This document shows, piece by piece, positions 30,732 to 40,514 of a DNA stretch of 64,000 bases. The stretch spans positions 1 to 64,000 of the forward strand of contig WHUZ01000062.1 in NCBI GenBank assembly GCA_015179045.1, written 5' to 3'. A model generated the notes under the pieces. It was not told the DNA's origin, searched no databases, and saw nothing but the letters and a program-made list of their open reading frames with translations. The first letter of the stretch is position 1; every line of letters starts with the position of its first letter. A program made the translations under genes and the position numbers. The stretch comes from Kalaharituber pfeilii. Lineage: Eukaryota; Ascomycota; Pezizomycetes; Pezizales; Pezizaceae.

Positions 30732-32693
30732 TCACACAAATAAGGCATTGATCTTTCTCATCACGGAGCCACCGTCTTCCCTTAGGACCAAGAAGTCACT
30801 GTTCGGAATCTGTTCTAAGGACCCCAACCTTTTGAGAACCTCGAGTTCAATAGCTCTCTCATTTCCATCCTCTGACCTGCATCGCCCATTTTCCCTATTA
30901 AGCTGTTTGCATACCACCCAGTTGTTATAGGTGTGCTCTGGGTTGAGGATGGCAAGGGTGAATTGTCGATCATCCGTTTCAATTGGCGCTTGTGACAGGT
31001 ACGGGCAATAGAATCCGAAAACATCATTCCCTATTTTAACCTCATATTCATTTACTTCGCTTGATTTGTGAAGGAGAGCATGAGAAATTGCCCAGACGTC
31101 ACAGAGGAAAATATGTTCAGTACTAGTAGTCCCGTCCTCAGTATCAATCAACTCTGGGGTTCCACGATTTTGAGGCCATTCTGTAGGGGTGTGCTCGTAG
31201 TGCTGGTCACGTTTTGGCCATTCCATCATTTGCTTCCAGGTCGGGAACCATTGCTGTTCTGTCCCCCGGTAAGGAAAGTCGAACAGGATCTCAATCTTTT
31301 TTCCGAATGGAAGCACATGAAAACATTGCCTCCAGGCAGTTTCGTCGTCTATTTTCTCGTCGTAAGTTGGTAGCTGAGTTGCACGCAGGAGGTAGAACAG
31401 TCCAGCCACTTTATCCGTAGGTTTTGTTGCACAGCGACTGGCCATTTCCCTCACGAGTTCATACAGTTTGCAGCCGCCAGGGCTGTCTGCATCCATAGCA
31501 AGCTTCAGAACAGGACGAATGGCATCTCTCAGTGTGATGACCTTCCCAGCAACTGTACCCTTGGTGTTCAGGATAATACGCCCATTGCCGCGTGGCACTC
31601 CTCCATTAAACGTCCTGTTCTCCGTCCTGATCTCCTGCAAGGTCCAAGCTCGCCGTAGCCAATGACGGGGATCGTCCCAGCCTTCCTTACTAAATGGTGT
31701 TCCAAGGCCATTGAAATAACGCACCGTCTGCACTGCTGCACGGTATATATTACCAATAGTAGGAACATCTATCTTCCATTCATCGTACTTGATTGTGTCG
31801 AGGGGAACGTTATTGTGAGTCACTGTCTGGGGTGTAGAGGTGTTAGATTGCTGTCGGAGACAGAGAACATCAAGCCACACGTAGTATGCGCCGATGGTGA
31901 GTAGCTCTCTCCGTAAGGACTCTATATCCACGCCTTTAGGAAGTGGGACAGGCCACTGGTATTGGTTAACAGAAGTCTTCACTGTCTTCATGTCGCTAGT
32001 CCAGCTGTGTGAGACTGCCCAGAAGGTAGGCCACCGAGTGCCATTATGTGGAACATCAATGGAGTTGACTTCTGCATGTAACATTCGAAAGTCTACCACA
32101 CGATTACTCTTCAGGTCCCAGATGCGGCGTGGCATTACGAAGTATGGTGACTTGATAAGATGCTGTCCAGTGCCGTCCCTGTAGATTGCATTTATGCGCT
32201 CTTCGTCAATTTCCTTCGCTTTCCTCAGCCACTGCGCCCTTTGCGCCGCTACATTAAACGCCTGTTCGTTGAAGTGTTTCCACCCAACATGGGCTGCGGC
32301 ATATGCTAGACCAAAGTCAAAATTATGTGAAACAAAGTACTGAATATCATTTTGGATCCAGCGTCGAAGACGTTCAGCGGAATCACTGCGGAGGCCGACA
32401 AGAGCTGTAAGGGCGGAAAAGAGCACTTCCTGGCTGATTTCCTTACAAGGAATGTCAGCAAGGTCTGGGGTAAGGATGCCTCCAGCCCGGATTACGCTCT
32501 GTAGTTGTGCATTAGCGAGGAAGGGTGGTGAGATATTGTTTCGTTTGCCTTGTACTTCATGGCGAAGAGATGATGTTGGTAAATACCCGGCATATGGCAT
32601 AGGAAAAGGGGGCGTCACTTCATTGTTGCGATTGACATTCGCCATGGTGCCGGCCAGCAGTGCCTGCAGGCCCGGCTCGGCATTGCCGGACAT
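30732..32693 (-). CDS. HET-domain protein, C-terminal part of an ANK-HET gene
   Basis: The open frame from the ATG at 32693 is 653 residues. A HET (heterokaryon incompatibility) domain lies at about residues 225-355. It shows FWAVSHSWTS, YYVWLDVLCLRQ, EWKIDVPTIGNIYRAA and RRAWTLQEI in the family order. HET proteins mediate programmed cell death after non-self recognition between fungal hyphae. The frame stays open upstream of 32693 and, across one G-tract position (32759-32766), aligns with a last ankyrin-like unit (GGAYQTPLGGYATALDAAMS). I therefore think it is the 3-prime part of one gene starting at 35160. Residues 360-653 show no domain I know. A 54-bp gap separates the two open frames. 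Confidence 0.85.
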   Translation of the reverse strand: MSGNAEPGLQALLAGTMANVNRNNEVTPPFPMPYAGYLPTSSLRHEVQGKRNNISPPFLANAQLQSVIRAGGILTPDLADIPCKEISQEVLFSALTALVGLRSDSAERLRRWIQNDIQYFVSHNFDFGLAYAAAHVGWKHFNEQAFNVAAQRAQWLRKAKEIDEERINAIYRDGTGQHLIKSPYFVMPRRIWDLKSNRVVDFRMLHAEVNSIDVPHNGTRWPTFWAVSHSWTSDMKTVKTSVNQYQWPVPLPKGVDIESLRRELLTIGAYYVWLDVLCLRQQSNTSTPQTVTHNNVPLDTIKYDEWKIDVPTIGNIYRAAVQTVRYFNGLGTPFSKEGWDDPRHWLRRAWTLQEIRTENRTFNGGVPRGNGRIILNTKGTVAGKVITLRDAIRPVLKLAMDADSPGGCKLYELVREMASRCATKPTDKVAGLFYLLRATQLPTYDEKIDDETAWRQCFHVLPFGKKIEILFDFPYRGTEQQWFPTWKQMMEWPKRDQHYEHTPTEWPQNRGTPELIDTEDGTTSTEHIFLCDVWAISHALLHKSSEVNEYEVKIGNDVFGFYCPYLSQAPIETDDRQFTLAILNPEHTYNNWVVCKQLNRENGRCRSEDGNERAIELEVLKRLGSLEQIPNSDFLVLREDGGSVMRKINALFV

Positions 32694-32746
32694 TGCTGCA
32701 TCCAGGGCAGTTGCGTACCCACCCAGAGGCGTTTGATACGCGCCAC

Positions 32747-35160
32747 CTACGTAGAGATCCCCCCCCGGTCCAGCAGCAGCTTCACAACCTCCGCATTTGC
32801 TTTATATGCAGCCACACCCAGTGCAGTCCCATAGTTTCCACCTACAGCATTGATATCCGCCCCCCGGTCCAGCAGCAGCTTCACAACCTCCGTATTTCCT
32901 CCCAATGCAGCCTCACCCAGTGCAGTCCCATAGTTTCCACCTACAGCATTGATATCTGCCCCCCGGTCCAGCAGCAGCTTCACAACCTCCGCATTTGCTT
33001 TATATGCAGCCACACCCAGTGCAGTCCCATAGTTTCCACCTACAGCATTGATATCCGCCCCCCGGTCCAGAAGCAGCTTCACAACCTCCGCATTTGCTTG
33101 ATATGCAGCCGCACCCAGTGCAGTCCCACAAGTGCCACCTACAGCATTGATATCCGCCCCCCGGTCCAGAAGCAGCTTCACAACCTCCGCATTTGCTTGA
33201 TATGCAGCCGCACCCAGTGCAGTCCCACAAGTGCCACCTACAGCATTGATATCCGCCCCCCGGTCCAGCAGCAGCTTCACAACCTCCGCATTTGCTTTAT
33301 ATGCAGCCGCACCCAGTGCAGTCCCATAGTTTCCACCTACAGCATTAATATCCGCCCCCCGGTCCAGCAGCAGCTTCACAACCTCCGCATTTGCTTTATA
33401 TGCAGCCACACCCAGTGCAGTCCCATAGTTTCCACCTACAGCATTGATATCCGCCCCCCGGTCCAGCAGCAGCTTCACAACCTCCGCATTTGCTTTATAT
33501 GCAGCCGCACCCAGTGCAGTCCCATACCTGCCACCTACAGCATTGATATCTGCCCCCCGGTCTAGCAGCAGCTTCACAACCTCCGCATTTCCTCTCCATG
33601 CAGCCACGCCTAGTGCAGTCCCATAGTTTCCACCTACAGCATTGATATCCGCCCCCCGGTCCAGCAGCAGCTTCACAACCTCCGCCTCTCCGCTAAATGC
33701 AGCCACACCCAGTGCAGTCCCATACTTGCCACATTCAGCATTGATATCCGCCCCCCGGTCCAGCAGCAGCTTCACAACCTCCGCCTCTCCGCTAAATGCA
33801 GCCACACCCAGTGCAGTCCCATACTTGCCACCTACAGCATTGATATCCGCCCCCCGGTCCAGCAGCAGCTTCACAACCTCCGCATTTCCTCTCCATGCAG
33901 CCACGCCTAGTGCAGTCCCGTACTCGCCACCTACAGCATTAATATCTTCCCCCCAGTCCAACAGCGGCGTCACATACTCCGCCTCTCCTCTACAGGCAGC
34001 CACACCCAGTGCGGTCCCGTACTCGCTACCTACAGCATTGATATCTGCACCCCGGTCCAGCAGCAGCTTCTCAACCTCCGCATTTCTGAATCCTGTGAGT
34101 GCAGCCGCACCTAGTGCAGTCCCGTACTCGCCACCTACAGCATTGATATCCGCCCCCCGGTCCAGCAGCAGCTTCACAACCTCCGCCTTTCCGATGAATG
34201 CAGCCACACCTAGTGCAGTCCCATACTCGCCACCTAAAGCATTGATATCCGCGTCCCGGTCCAGCAGCAGCTTCACAACCTCCGCATTTCTGAATCCTGT
34301 GAGTGCAGCCGCACCTAGTGCAGTCCCATACCTGCCACCTAAAGCATTGATATCCGCGCCCCGGTCCAGCAGCAGCTTCACAACCTCCGCCTGTCCGCTC
34401 ATTACAGCCACACCCAGTGCAGTCCCATAGTTTCCACCTACAGCATTGATATCCGCCCCCCGGTCCAGCAGCAGCTTCACAACCTCCGCCTTTCCGATGA
34501 ATGCAGCCACACCTAGTGCAGTCCCATACTCGCCACCTAAAGCATTGATATCCGCGCCCCGGTCCAGCAGCAGCTTCACAACCTCCGCATTTCTGAATCC
34601 TGTGAGTGCAGCCGCACCTAGTGCAGTCCCATACCTGCCACCTAAAGCATTGATATCCGCGCCCCGGTCCAGCAGCAGCTTCACAACCTCCGCCTCTCCG
34701 CTAATTGCAGCCACACCCAGTGCAGTCCCATACTTGCCACATTCAGCATTGATATCCACCCCCCGCTCCAGCAGCAGCTTCACAACCTCCGCATTTCCGC
34801 AAATGCAGCCACACCAGTGCAGTCCCATACTTGCCACATTCAGCATTGATATCCGCCCCCGGTCCAGCAGCAGCTTCACAACCTCCGCCTCTCCGCTAAA
34901 TGCAGCCACACCCAGTGCAGTCCCATACTTGCCACCTACAGCATTGATATCCGCCCCCCGGTCCAGCAGCAGCTTCACAACCTCCGCATTTCCTCTCCAT
35001 GCAGCCACACCTAGTGCAGTCCCGTACTCGCCACCTACAGCATTGATATCCGCCCCCGGTCGAGCAGCAGCGACACCTGTTCCTCCTTTCCCTCCGTTAT
35101 AGCATTGCACAATGTCCAACCGGAGTCACGTACGGCGTTGATATTTCCGTTAATGTCCAT
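32747..35160 (-). CDS. Ankyrin-repeat array, N-terminal part of an ANK-HET gene
   Basis: About 23 tandem 33-residue ankyrin repeats of the form ADINAVGGxYGTALGVAA followed by xxGxAEVVKLLLDRG. A few are 36 residues with LTGFRN. The repeats are nearly identical at DNA level, and differences cluster at a few positions. I place the start at the ATG at 35160, because the stretch after it (NINAVRDSGWTLCNAITEGK) reads as a first, diverged repeat. Reaching the array needs one extra G near 35055. Further compensating one-base losses lie near 34800-34860, and one at 32759-32766 before the HET part. Ankyrin arrays bind proteins; in fungal incompatibility and NLR-like proteins the repeat region does the recognition. 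There is no NACHT/NB-ARC in between. Confidence 0.85.
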
Positions 35161-35652
35161 TATTTTGCGGTATAAGTACCTCTTTTTTGCGGACACTTAC
35201 TCTTTCGCTGGCTTGACACCTGGCTGGCGATTAGGTTTTTGGGCCTTATGCTGTATGGTTGCTGATTGTGGGCGGAAGGACCTAGGATATGTAGCAGTAA
35301 TTGCGTCTGGTGATTTGGCCCTGACTCTGTTCGGCACTAAGGGTCGCAGAAAAAAACAAAAGATTGTTTGTTGCAATGCTTGTTAGTAGTGTCCAGACGT
35401 TTTAGTTGCAGGGTTTCGATTTATGACTTGGACATCGTTCAGATTGCCAGGGAACAATTATTTATTCGTAGGCTGCTCCTTTTCCTATCGCCCCCACCAA
35501 CTTTCACGTATAATAATTACATTGACCCATGTTAAAAAAGCTCAGCCACGCTAGAATCACCAGCTGGATGTTCAGCCTCGATAGGTGGAAAAATATCAAA
35601 GTGGCGCTCTTCCAATTATCCTTGGTTGTAAAATCTCAAAAAATACCTCACA
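35161..35652. other. Upstream region of the ANK-HET gene
   Basis: Likely contains its promoter, but I see no distinct element. The plus-strand open frame 35105-35386 has no motif. Confidence 0.4.
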
Positions 35653-35656
35653 CTAG

Positions 35657-36486
35657 TGGTGGTCATCAATTATCTACGGTAAGGTAAGTAGAACATTCGT
35701 ACATTTTCCGTGTCTTGGCAACAACGCTCATTGGCTATGTTCCGCCCTGAAATGTAAGGCAAGGTACGTTATCACCGTACTTTTCTGAAAAATCTACGGC
35801 ACGAAATAGTCCCGTACTTTTTGGAAAACCACGTACCGTAGATTTGCCTCAAACCGCCCCCACTCAACGCTACCCCACACCGCACTGCAACTGCACCGCA
35901 CCGCACCGCACCGTAGACATCACCAATCCATACCAGAATCCTGCAAATAAGTCACCCTATCTCACTCCTTTATTCTGCCATGGCATGTCAGTGTAATCCC
36001 CTTAAACCCTGGACGAAGGAGGAATTTGAGCGACTAGTCGCTTGGATGGAGGATAACCAAGAGCTATTGAGAGGCAAGCAAGCGGCCTAAGCAGCATAAG
36101 GATGTTAAAGACCAAGAGTTTGCTGCAGATGATCATATTATGGTCAAAAAGATAGGAGATAAAATGACTAATGTAAAGAGGTCATGGAGGGAGTGTAAGG
36201 CTCTACAAGAGAGATCTGGATGGGGTCTAACTGCGGAAGATAATGGAGAGTCTATCAATGCTATTTTCTTCTGTGACGCTTTTTGGCTTACACGAGGAAT
36301 TACGAATTTGTAGTTGTGTTGATATGCGGGGTAGGGGTGAATGGACTACAATTACAGAGTGCAAGCCTTAGCTTTTTTGCATTTTGGACCGGTCATCAAT
36401 TGCCGGCCGCAAATGGCTAGACGTACAGGGATATGAAATGTACGAATGTTCCACCTTACCTTACCGTAGATAATTGATGACCACCG
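35657..36486. mobile_element. PIF/Harbinger-like non-autonomous element
   Basis: Inverted ends TGGTGGTCATCAATTATCTA...CGGTAAGGTAAG (left) match the right end over ~45 bp. CTAG flanks both sides (35653-35656, 36487-36490), consistent with a short PIF-type target. The interior holds a Myb/SANT-like coding relic and a GCACC-rich stretch near 35890. No DDE transposase is seen. Confidence 0.7.
35980..36313 (+). pseudogene. Myb/SANT-like DNA-binding protein, frameshifted
   Basis: From the ATG at 35980 the frame reads KPWTKEEFERLVAWMEDNQE and meets a TAA near 36088. In another frame it continues with KDQEFAADDHIMVKKIGDKM, VKRSWRECKALQERSGWGLT and INAIFFCDAFW to a TAG at 36311. The Trp spacing and the GWGLT-ED motif fit Myb/SANT-like proteins carried by fungal PIF/Harbinger elements, where they bind the element ends. 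It is ~105 residues and dead here, unless a short intron removes the break. Confidence 0.6.
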
Positions 36487-36655
36487 CTAGTGTCCAATGG
36501 CAGTGGACAATCGCGTACGATGGGTAGAACAAACCGGGATAGATAAAAAAAATCCAAGAGGCATAGGCGGGCGAGCGGTGCGGGGAAATTGTTCACACAA
36601 AGTCAATGTCACTAACATCTAATAGCATGCTGTAAAACGAATCAAGAGCAACCAC

Positions 36656-36715
36656 TTTTTTTTTCTTTTCTTTTTTTTCACGTGACCCCGCTTGCAGCTG
36701 TCCGCCATGGCAGGG
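36656..36715 (-). mobile_element. LINE-A tail
   Basis: T-rich run, then CACGTGACCCCGCTTGCAGC...GCCATGGCAGGG, flanked by CAAGAGCAACCAC (36643-36655, 36716-36728). Confidence 0.9.
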
Positions 36716-37082
36716 CAAGAGCAACCACATGAAGAGCAACAGAGTTAAAGATTCGACAGTGATGTACTCTACAACAACGCTTCACCGGCAGAATGATGCC
36801 AGCGAATGGGCTTGCAAAAACCGGCATTGAAATTGTGTACCAAACCAGAATGACACCATGCTGCAGCAACATTGCATGCTGGTCTGAGAACGCCTTAACA
36901 TAGCTCAGCAGTAAAGAATTTGTGATGTAGAACATATGATTCGTCGTGTCGAACCATCGTAAATGAAAACGAGAGAATGCCCGCTCGCTACGCTCGCAAT
37001 GGGGGCAGAGCATGTAGGGGGAGCTGAGGCAGAGCTTGCAACCGGGGTTAGGGGCTCTGCAGTGCTGTCATGAAGTAGCAAA
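36716..37082. other. No recognisable gene
   Basis: Unique sequence with a palindromic CCCGCTCGCTACGCTCGC segment at about 36980. Open frames show no motif. Confidence 0.4.
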
Positions 37083-37274
37083 CCCTTCACACAGGAGTTT
37101 CCAGGGATCTCTACTTGTATCTGGTATTGTCATTGTTGTTATTCTCACTTCCCCTTCACATAGGAGTTTCTGGGGACTTTTATATCTAACTTTCCTTTTA
37201 TTTCATATGTAACTAAACATCGCCATAGCCCGGAGGGCGGCATGCGATTAATGATATATAAAATAAAAAAAAAC
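37083..37274 (+). mobile_element. LINE-B 3-prime UTR fragment
   Basis: 192 bp ending CGCCATAGCCCGGAGGGCGG...GATTAATGATAT plus an A-rich tail, flanked by GAAGTAGCAAA (37072-37082, 37275-37285). Two copies of TTCACAYAGGAGTTTC lie inside. Confidence 0.85.
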
Positions 37275-37558
37275 GAAGTAGCAAATGGCACCATCGTGAC
37301 TGCGAGAATCTTTTCTGGTGAGTTTGAGCATACTCTTTCAGCCGCTTGCACATATGCTCCCTGAGAGACCCCACTCGCTTCGCTCGGGGGTCTATACAAC
37401 TGCTAGGGGGGGTGGCGCACCTAGGGAAGTGACGCGCCTAGGGTGATGCACCCCAGGGGGTGCCATCAAGAGGAGAAAAACTGACAGAGGTGTACACTTA
37501 ACACCGAAGGATAGCACTGTATTATCAAGACCCGCACCTTTAAAATTGGTCTCTACTA
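37275..37558. other. No gene; CG-rich palindrome
   Basis: CCCCACTCGCTTCGCTCGGG at about 37369 can form a hairpin. Short GGGTGATGCACC-like repeats follow. Confidence 0.4.
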
Positions 37559-38245
37559 CAGTCTAACCTTGCTATACCGGACGCCCTAACACTACCGGAC
37601 CGGACAAAAACCTCCAGACCCTGTCTCCATACAAATAATATTTGCTATACCGGACACACTAATACTAATACATCTTAGACTACTCCACTTTACCACTTAG
37701 ACTGGTTGTTTACCACTCTGCTGCCGTCAATGCTAACTACCACTACTGCTGCCGTTACTGCTGCCATTACTGCTGTCACCGCTACTGCTATCACTTGCTA
37801 CCGATGCTGCCACCACTGCTGCCACTACTGCTGCTGCCACTGCTGTCACCATTGCTGCTACCACTGCTGTCGCTGCTGCTGCTGGAAGGCTGGAACATTG
37901 TTGTAGAGTTTGCTGCTTCTTTGGTGTGAATTGATGGGCTTTTAGAGAAACAGTCAGCGTGACGGCGTAGCATGTTTTGGCTCTAGTCAATGCTTGCATA
38001 TTTGATGCTCCCTAAGAGCTTGTAAGGCTTGACCTCTTCTAGGCGGTGAGAGCGATGCATGTTGAATAGACTTTAATTGAGTTAATGTTTGCTGCACTTG
38101 TTTATTTCCTACTCCAGTAATTTCTATACATATTTTTGCCACCTCTTTTTTACATTTGCGAAGCATTTTATTCTATGCCGGAACCTTGCTATAGCAGACA
38201 AAAAGTGCCAGATTTTTACTCGTCCGATATAGCAAGGTTAGACTG
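37559..38245. mobile_element. Pogo-like MITE
   Basis: 687 bp, with ends CAGTCTAACCTTGCTATACC and the complement, and TA duplications (37557-37558, 38246-38247). The interior resembles the element at 20000-21564 without the nested TRIM. A CTGCTGCCA-type triplet stretch (37735-37880) gives spurious poly-Ala/Ser frames. Confidence 0.85.
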
Positions 38246-38247
38246 TA

Positions 38248-39390
38248 TCCTTAGGTGTCATATTCCTATCTGGATACTCGCATTCCTCCGCTGCAGTTAT
38301 ATTTACAACAACTGTATCTGTCAACTTTATCTAATCAACTACTCTAACTATAGCTAAAATCCCACCACCACGCTCACTATCTCTTCTGAGCTTTCAACTT
38401 TCCCAGTTGCCCACCCATCAACTACACCTTGCTGAATCACTTGCTGAATCGCCCGCTGAATGGCCTGCTGAATCACTTGTTGAATTGGCTTCTGAATGTC
38501 CTGAATCCGCTGCTGAATCCCCCGCTCAAGTGCCTGCTGAATCCCCCGCTAAAGTGCTTGCTGAATCCCCTACCGAATCACTTGCCGAATCGCTTGTAGA
38601 ACTACATGCTGAACTTGTTTGTTGAACTTTCTAACTCATCTGCTAAGCTGCTAGTTAGCTCACATAATGAATTGCTTGCTGAACCCTTCACTGAGTCGTA
38701 TAGTGCATCCTCACTTACCTATTAGGCTATCCACCATAGCATTCAAGTTCCTCAAGTAGCAAGTTTAGTAGAGTACAACCCGATAACCTATATTTTTTTC
38801 AGTATTAATATAGTAGTGCCAATGGAATAAAAGTGACTCTTACCTTCGCATTGTCAAGTTGCGGAGTTGTAAAGGGGTGAAGGTGAGGAGGTAGTTTTAA
38901 GATAGATTTATTCTTAATTCAGGAGAATATCGTAGAAGTCAAGCTATCTTTATTTTGATTAGTTTGATGGGACGACTTACTCAAGTTGACAGAGATTTGC
39001 ACAGTTTTATTGAAAGTGCTGATCAGAAGCCACTTGTAGAGGTCATAGCTACAGTACAAAGTATAGACATCTATTGGCCAGTATAGCGAGGGGCCCGAGT
39101 TATACACGGTAAGACAACCCTTCAGTATAATATAGATAAAGGTGCACAAAATGCCGATTATTTGACAAACTGTGATAGCAATCGCTCTATTTATTTTGAC
39201 GCGAAATTGATGCCTGCGTGTCCATTCCTGTTGCCCGCTCTGTTCAGCAGCCTTATTCTCTGGCGTTGCATGGGCCAAACTCTCAGCTGACCGTCTCTCA
39301 CTGAGATTTTCAATTCACTCGCAGTATCGAACAGTTTGGTCGCTCGAAAATTCTTGCATTATACTCCAGTACTGGGGCGCCTCGGGACTG

Positions 39391-39393
<3 letters not shown>
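38248..39393. other. Minisatellite and unassigned sequence
   Basis: 12/15-bp GCTGAATCC-type repeats run from about 38425 to 38640; the LAES-like frame there is a by-product. A minus-strand open frame at 38919-39278 (119 residues) has two hydrophobic stretches (IAITVCQIIGILCTFIYIIL and a second near LYKWLLI) and could be a small membrane protein, but I have no other support. Confidence 0.35.
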
Positions 39394-39430
<37 letters not shown>

Positions 39431-39467
39431 CACATAACCCCGCATGCAGCTGTTCGCCAAGGCAGGA
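39394..39467 (-). mobile_element. LINE-A tail
   Basis: Long T run, then CACATAACCCCGCATGCAGC...GGCAGGA, flanked by CGGGACTGGGG (39383-39393, 39468-39478). Confidence 0.9.
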
Positions 39468-39478
39468 CGGGACTGGGG

Positions 39479-40514
39479 TTGAGCTTCGCCAACATATCAG
39501 TGAGTACAGCGAACTGCAGTTGGCTAATTTCGTGCCTATGCAAGCGACCAGAGGGCCAGCTTCACTGGCCAGCAAAGTATATCGTGTCGCTATGCATGCG
39601 TGTTTGAATTTTGTGACTATCGCTTATAGAGGGAGCGCTAGTGGGCGTCGTTAGTCCAACCAGACTACGTCGGTAGCACATTAGATAATAGCAGTTTTTT
39701 ATGTTATCATTATTAGTTAGAGTTACGGAAGCTTAAGGACAATCATACTTCCCAATAAGAATCCAATCGTATCCAAATTCAATCTATTTATATGAGTTCT
39801 CCCTTCCTTGAATTGCAATTATTTTTTTGCTTATCTATTTCCTTCGATTTCCCTCTATTTCATATGTGTACATAATAATTCACTTTTTCAACTATTACTG
39901 GAGAATCTTTCCTTCTTAGGTACTAATAGGGGCCGAATACTCATACGCTTATCTTGTACCCTTTATCTTACCAAGTGCATTCATTTTGATATGGTCATTT
40001 GATTTTTCTTCGGAAATGTTGCAATAGCACTATTGAGTACCTTGGGCTACTGAATCTGCAAGTCTTCGCTTACAGAGTTGCATTGACTAGCATCTGCATA
40101 CATTGCAACTGGTACCCAAGGGTAAATGCAACCCGCGTACCATACCCTCCAAGTATCTTGTCCAGCTGCAGCTCCACCTTGTTGCACCCCGCTTTTGCCA
40201 CGCAACGCCTAGCTCCATCGGGAGTCTTGACACCGCGATCGAACTTTCCTTGGAATCGCAGGATAACTATATTATGCACTGTACCATAAAAGCAGCACTA
40301 GTAACTCCGGTGCGCCTTTAGCCCAACTCTAAATGGAGCTTGTACTCGGGGATAGGGGAAAATCCTCAGAAGCGCTATGCATGCATAATGTGCGCCACCT
40401 GACCAGGGGTCAAAAGTGAAGTAGGTTGACTTTTTGTCGAAAAGTCTTCAGAACAATTGTATGGGTTTACACAGAAAAATACGACACACGTAAATTTTAT
40501 TAGCTGCATAAAAT
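39479..40514. other. No recognisable gene
   Basis: Nothing identifiable, although one end of the Tc1-like element should lie near 40390-40514. Confidence 0.4.

Noticed and set aside
33444..35102. Plus-strand frames with ISAPRSSSSFTTSA repeats
   Set aside because: Antisense shadows of the ankyrin repeats.
37706..37999. Cys/His-rich or Ser/Gly-rich small proteins
   Set aside because: They come from CTGCTGCCA-type triplet repeats inside a pogo-like MITE.
38407..38625. LAES/PAES-repeat small protein
   Set aside because: Product of a degenerate 12/15-bp minisatellite with no flanking conserved coding.
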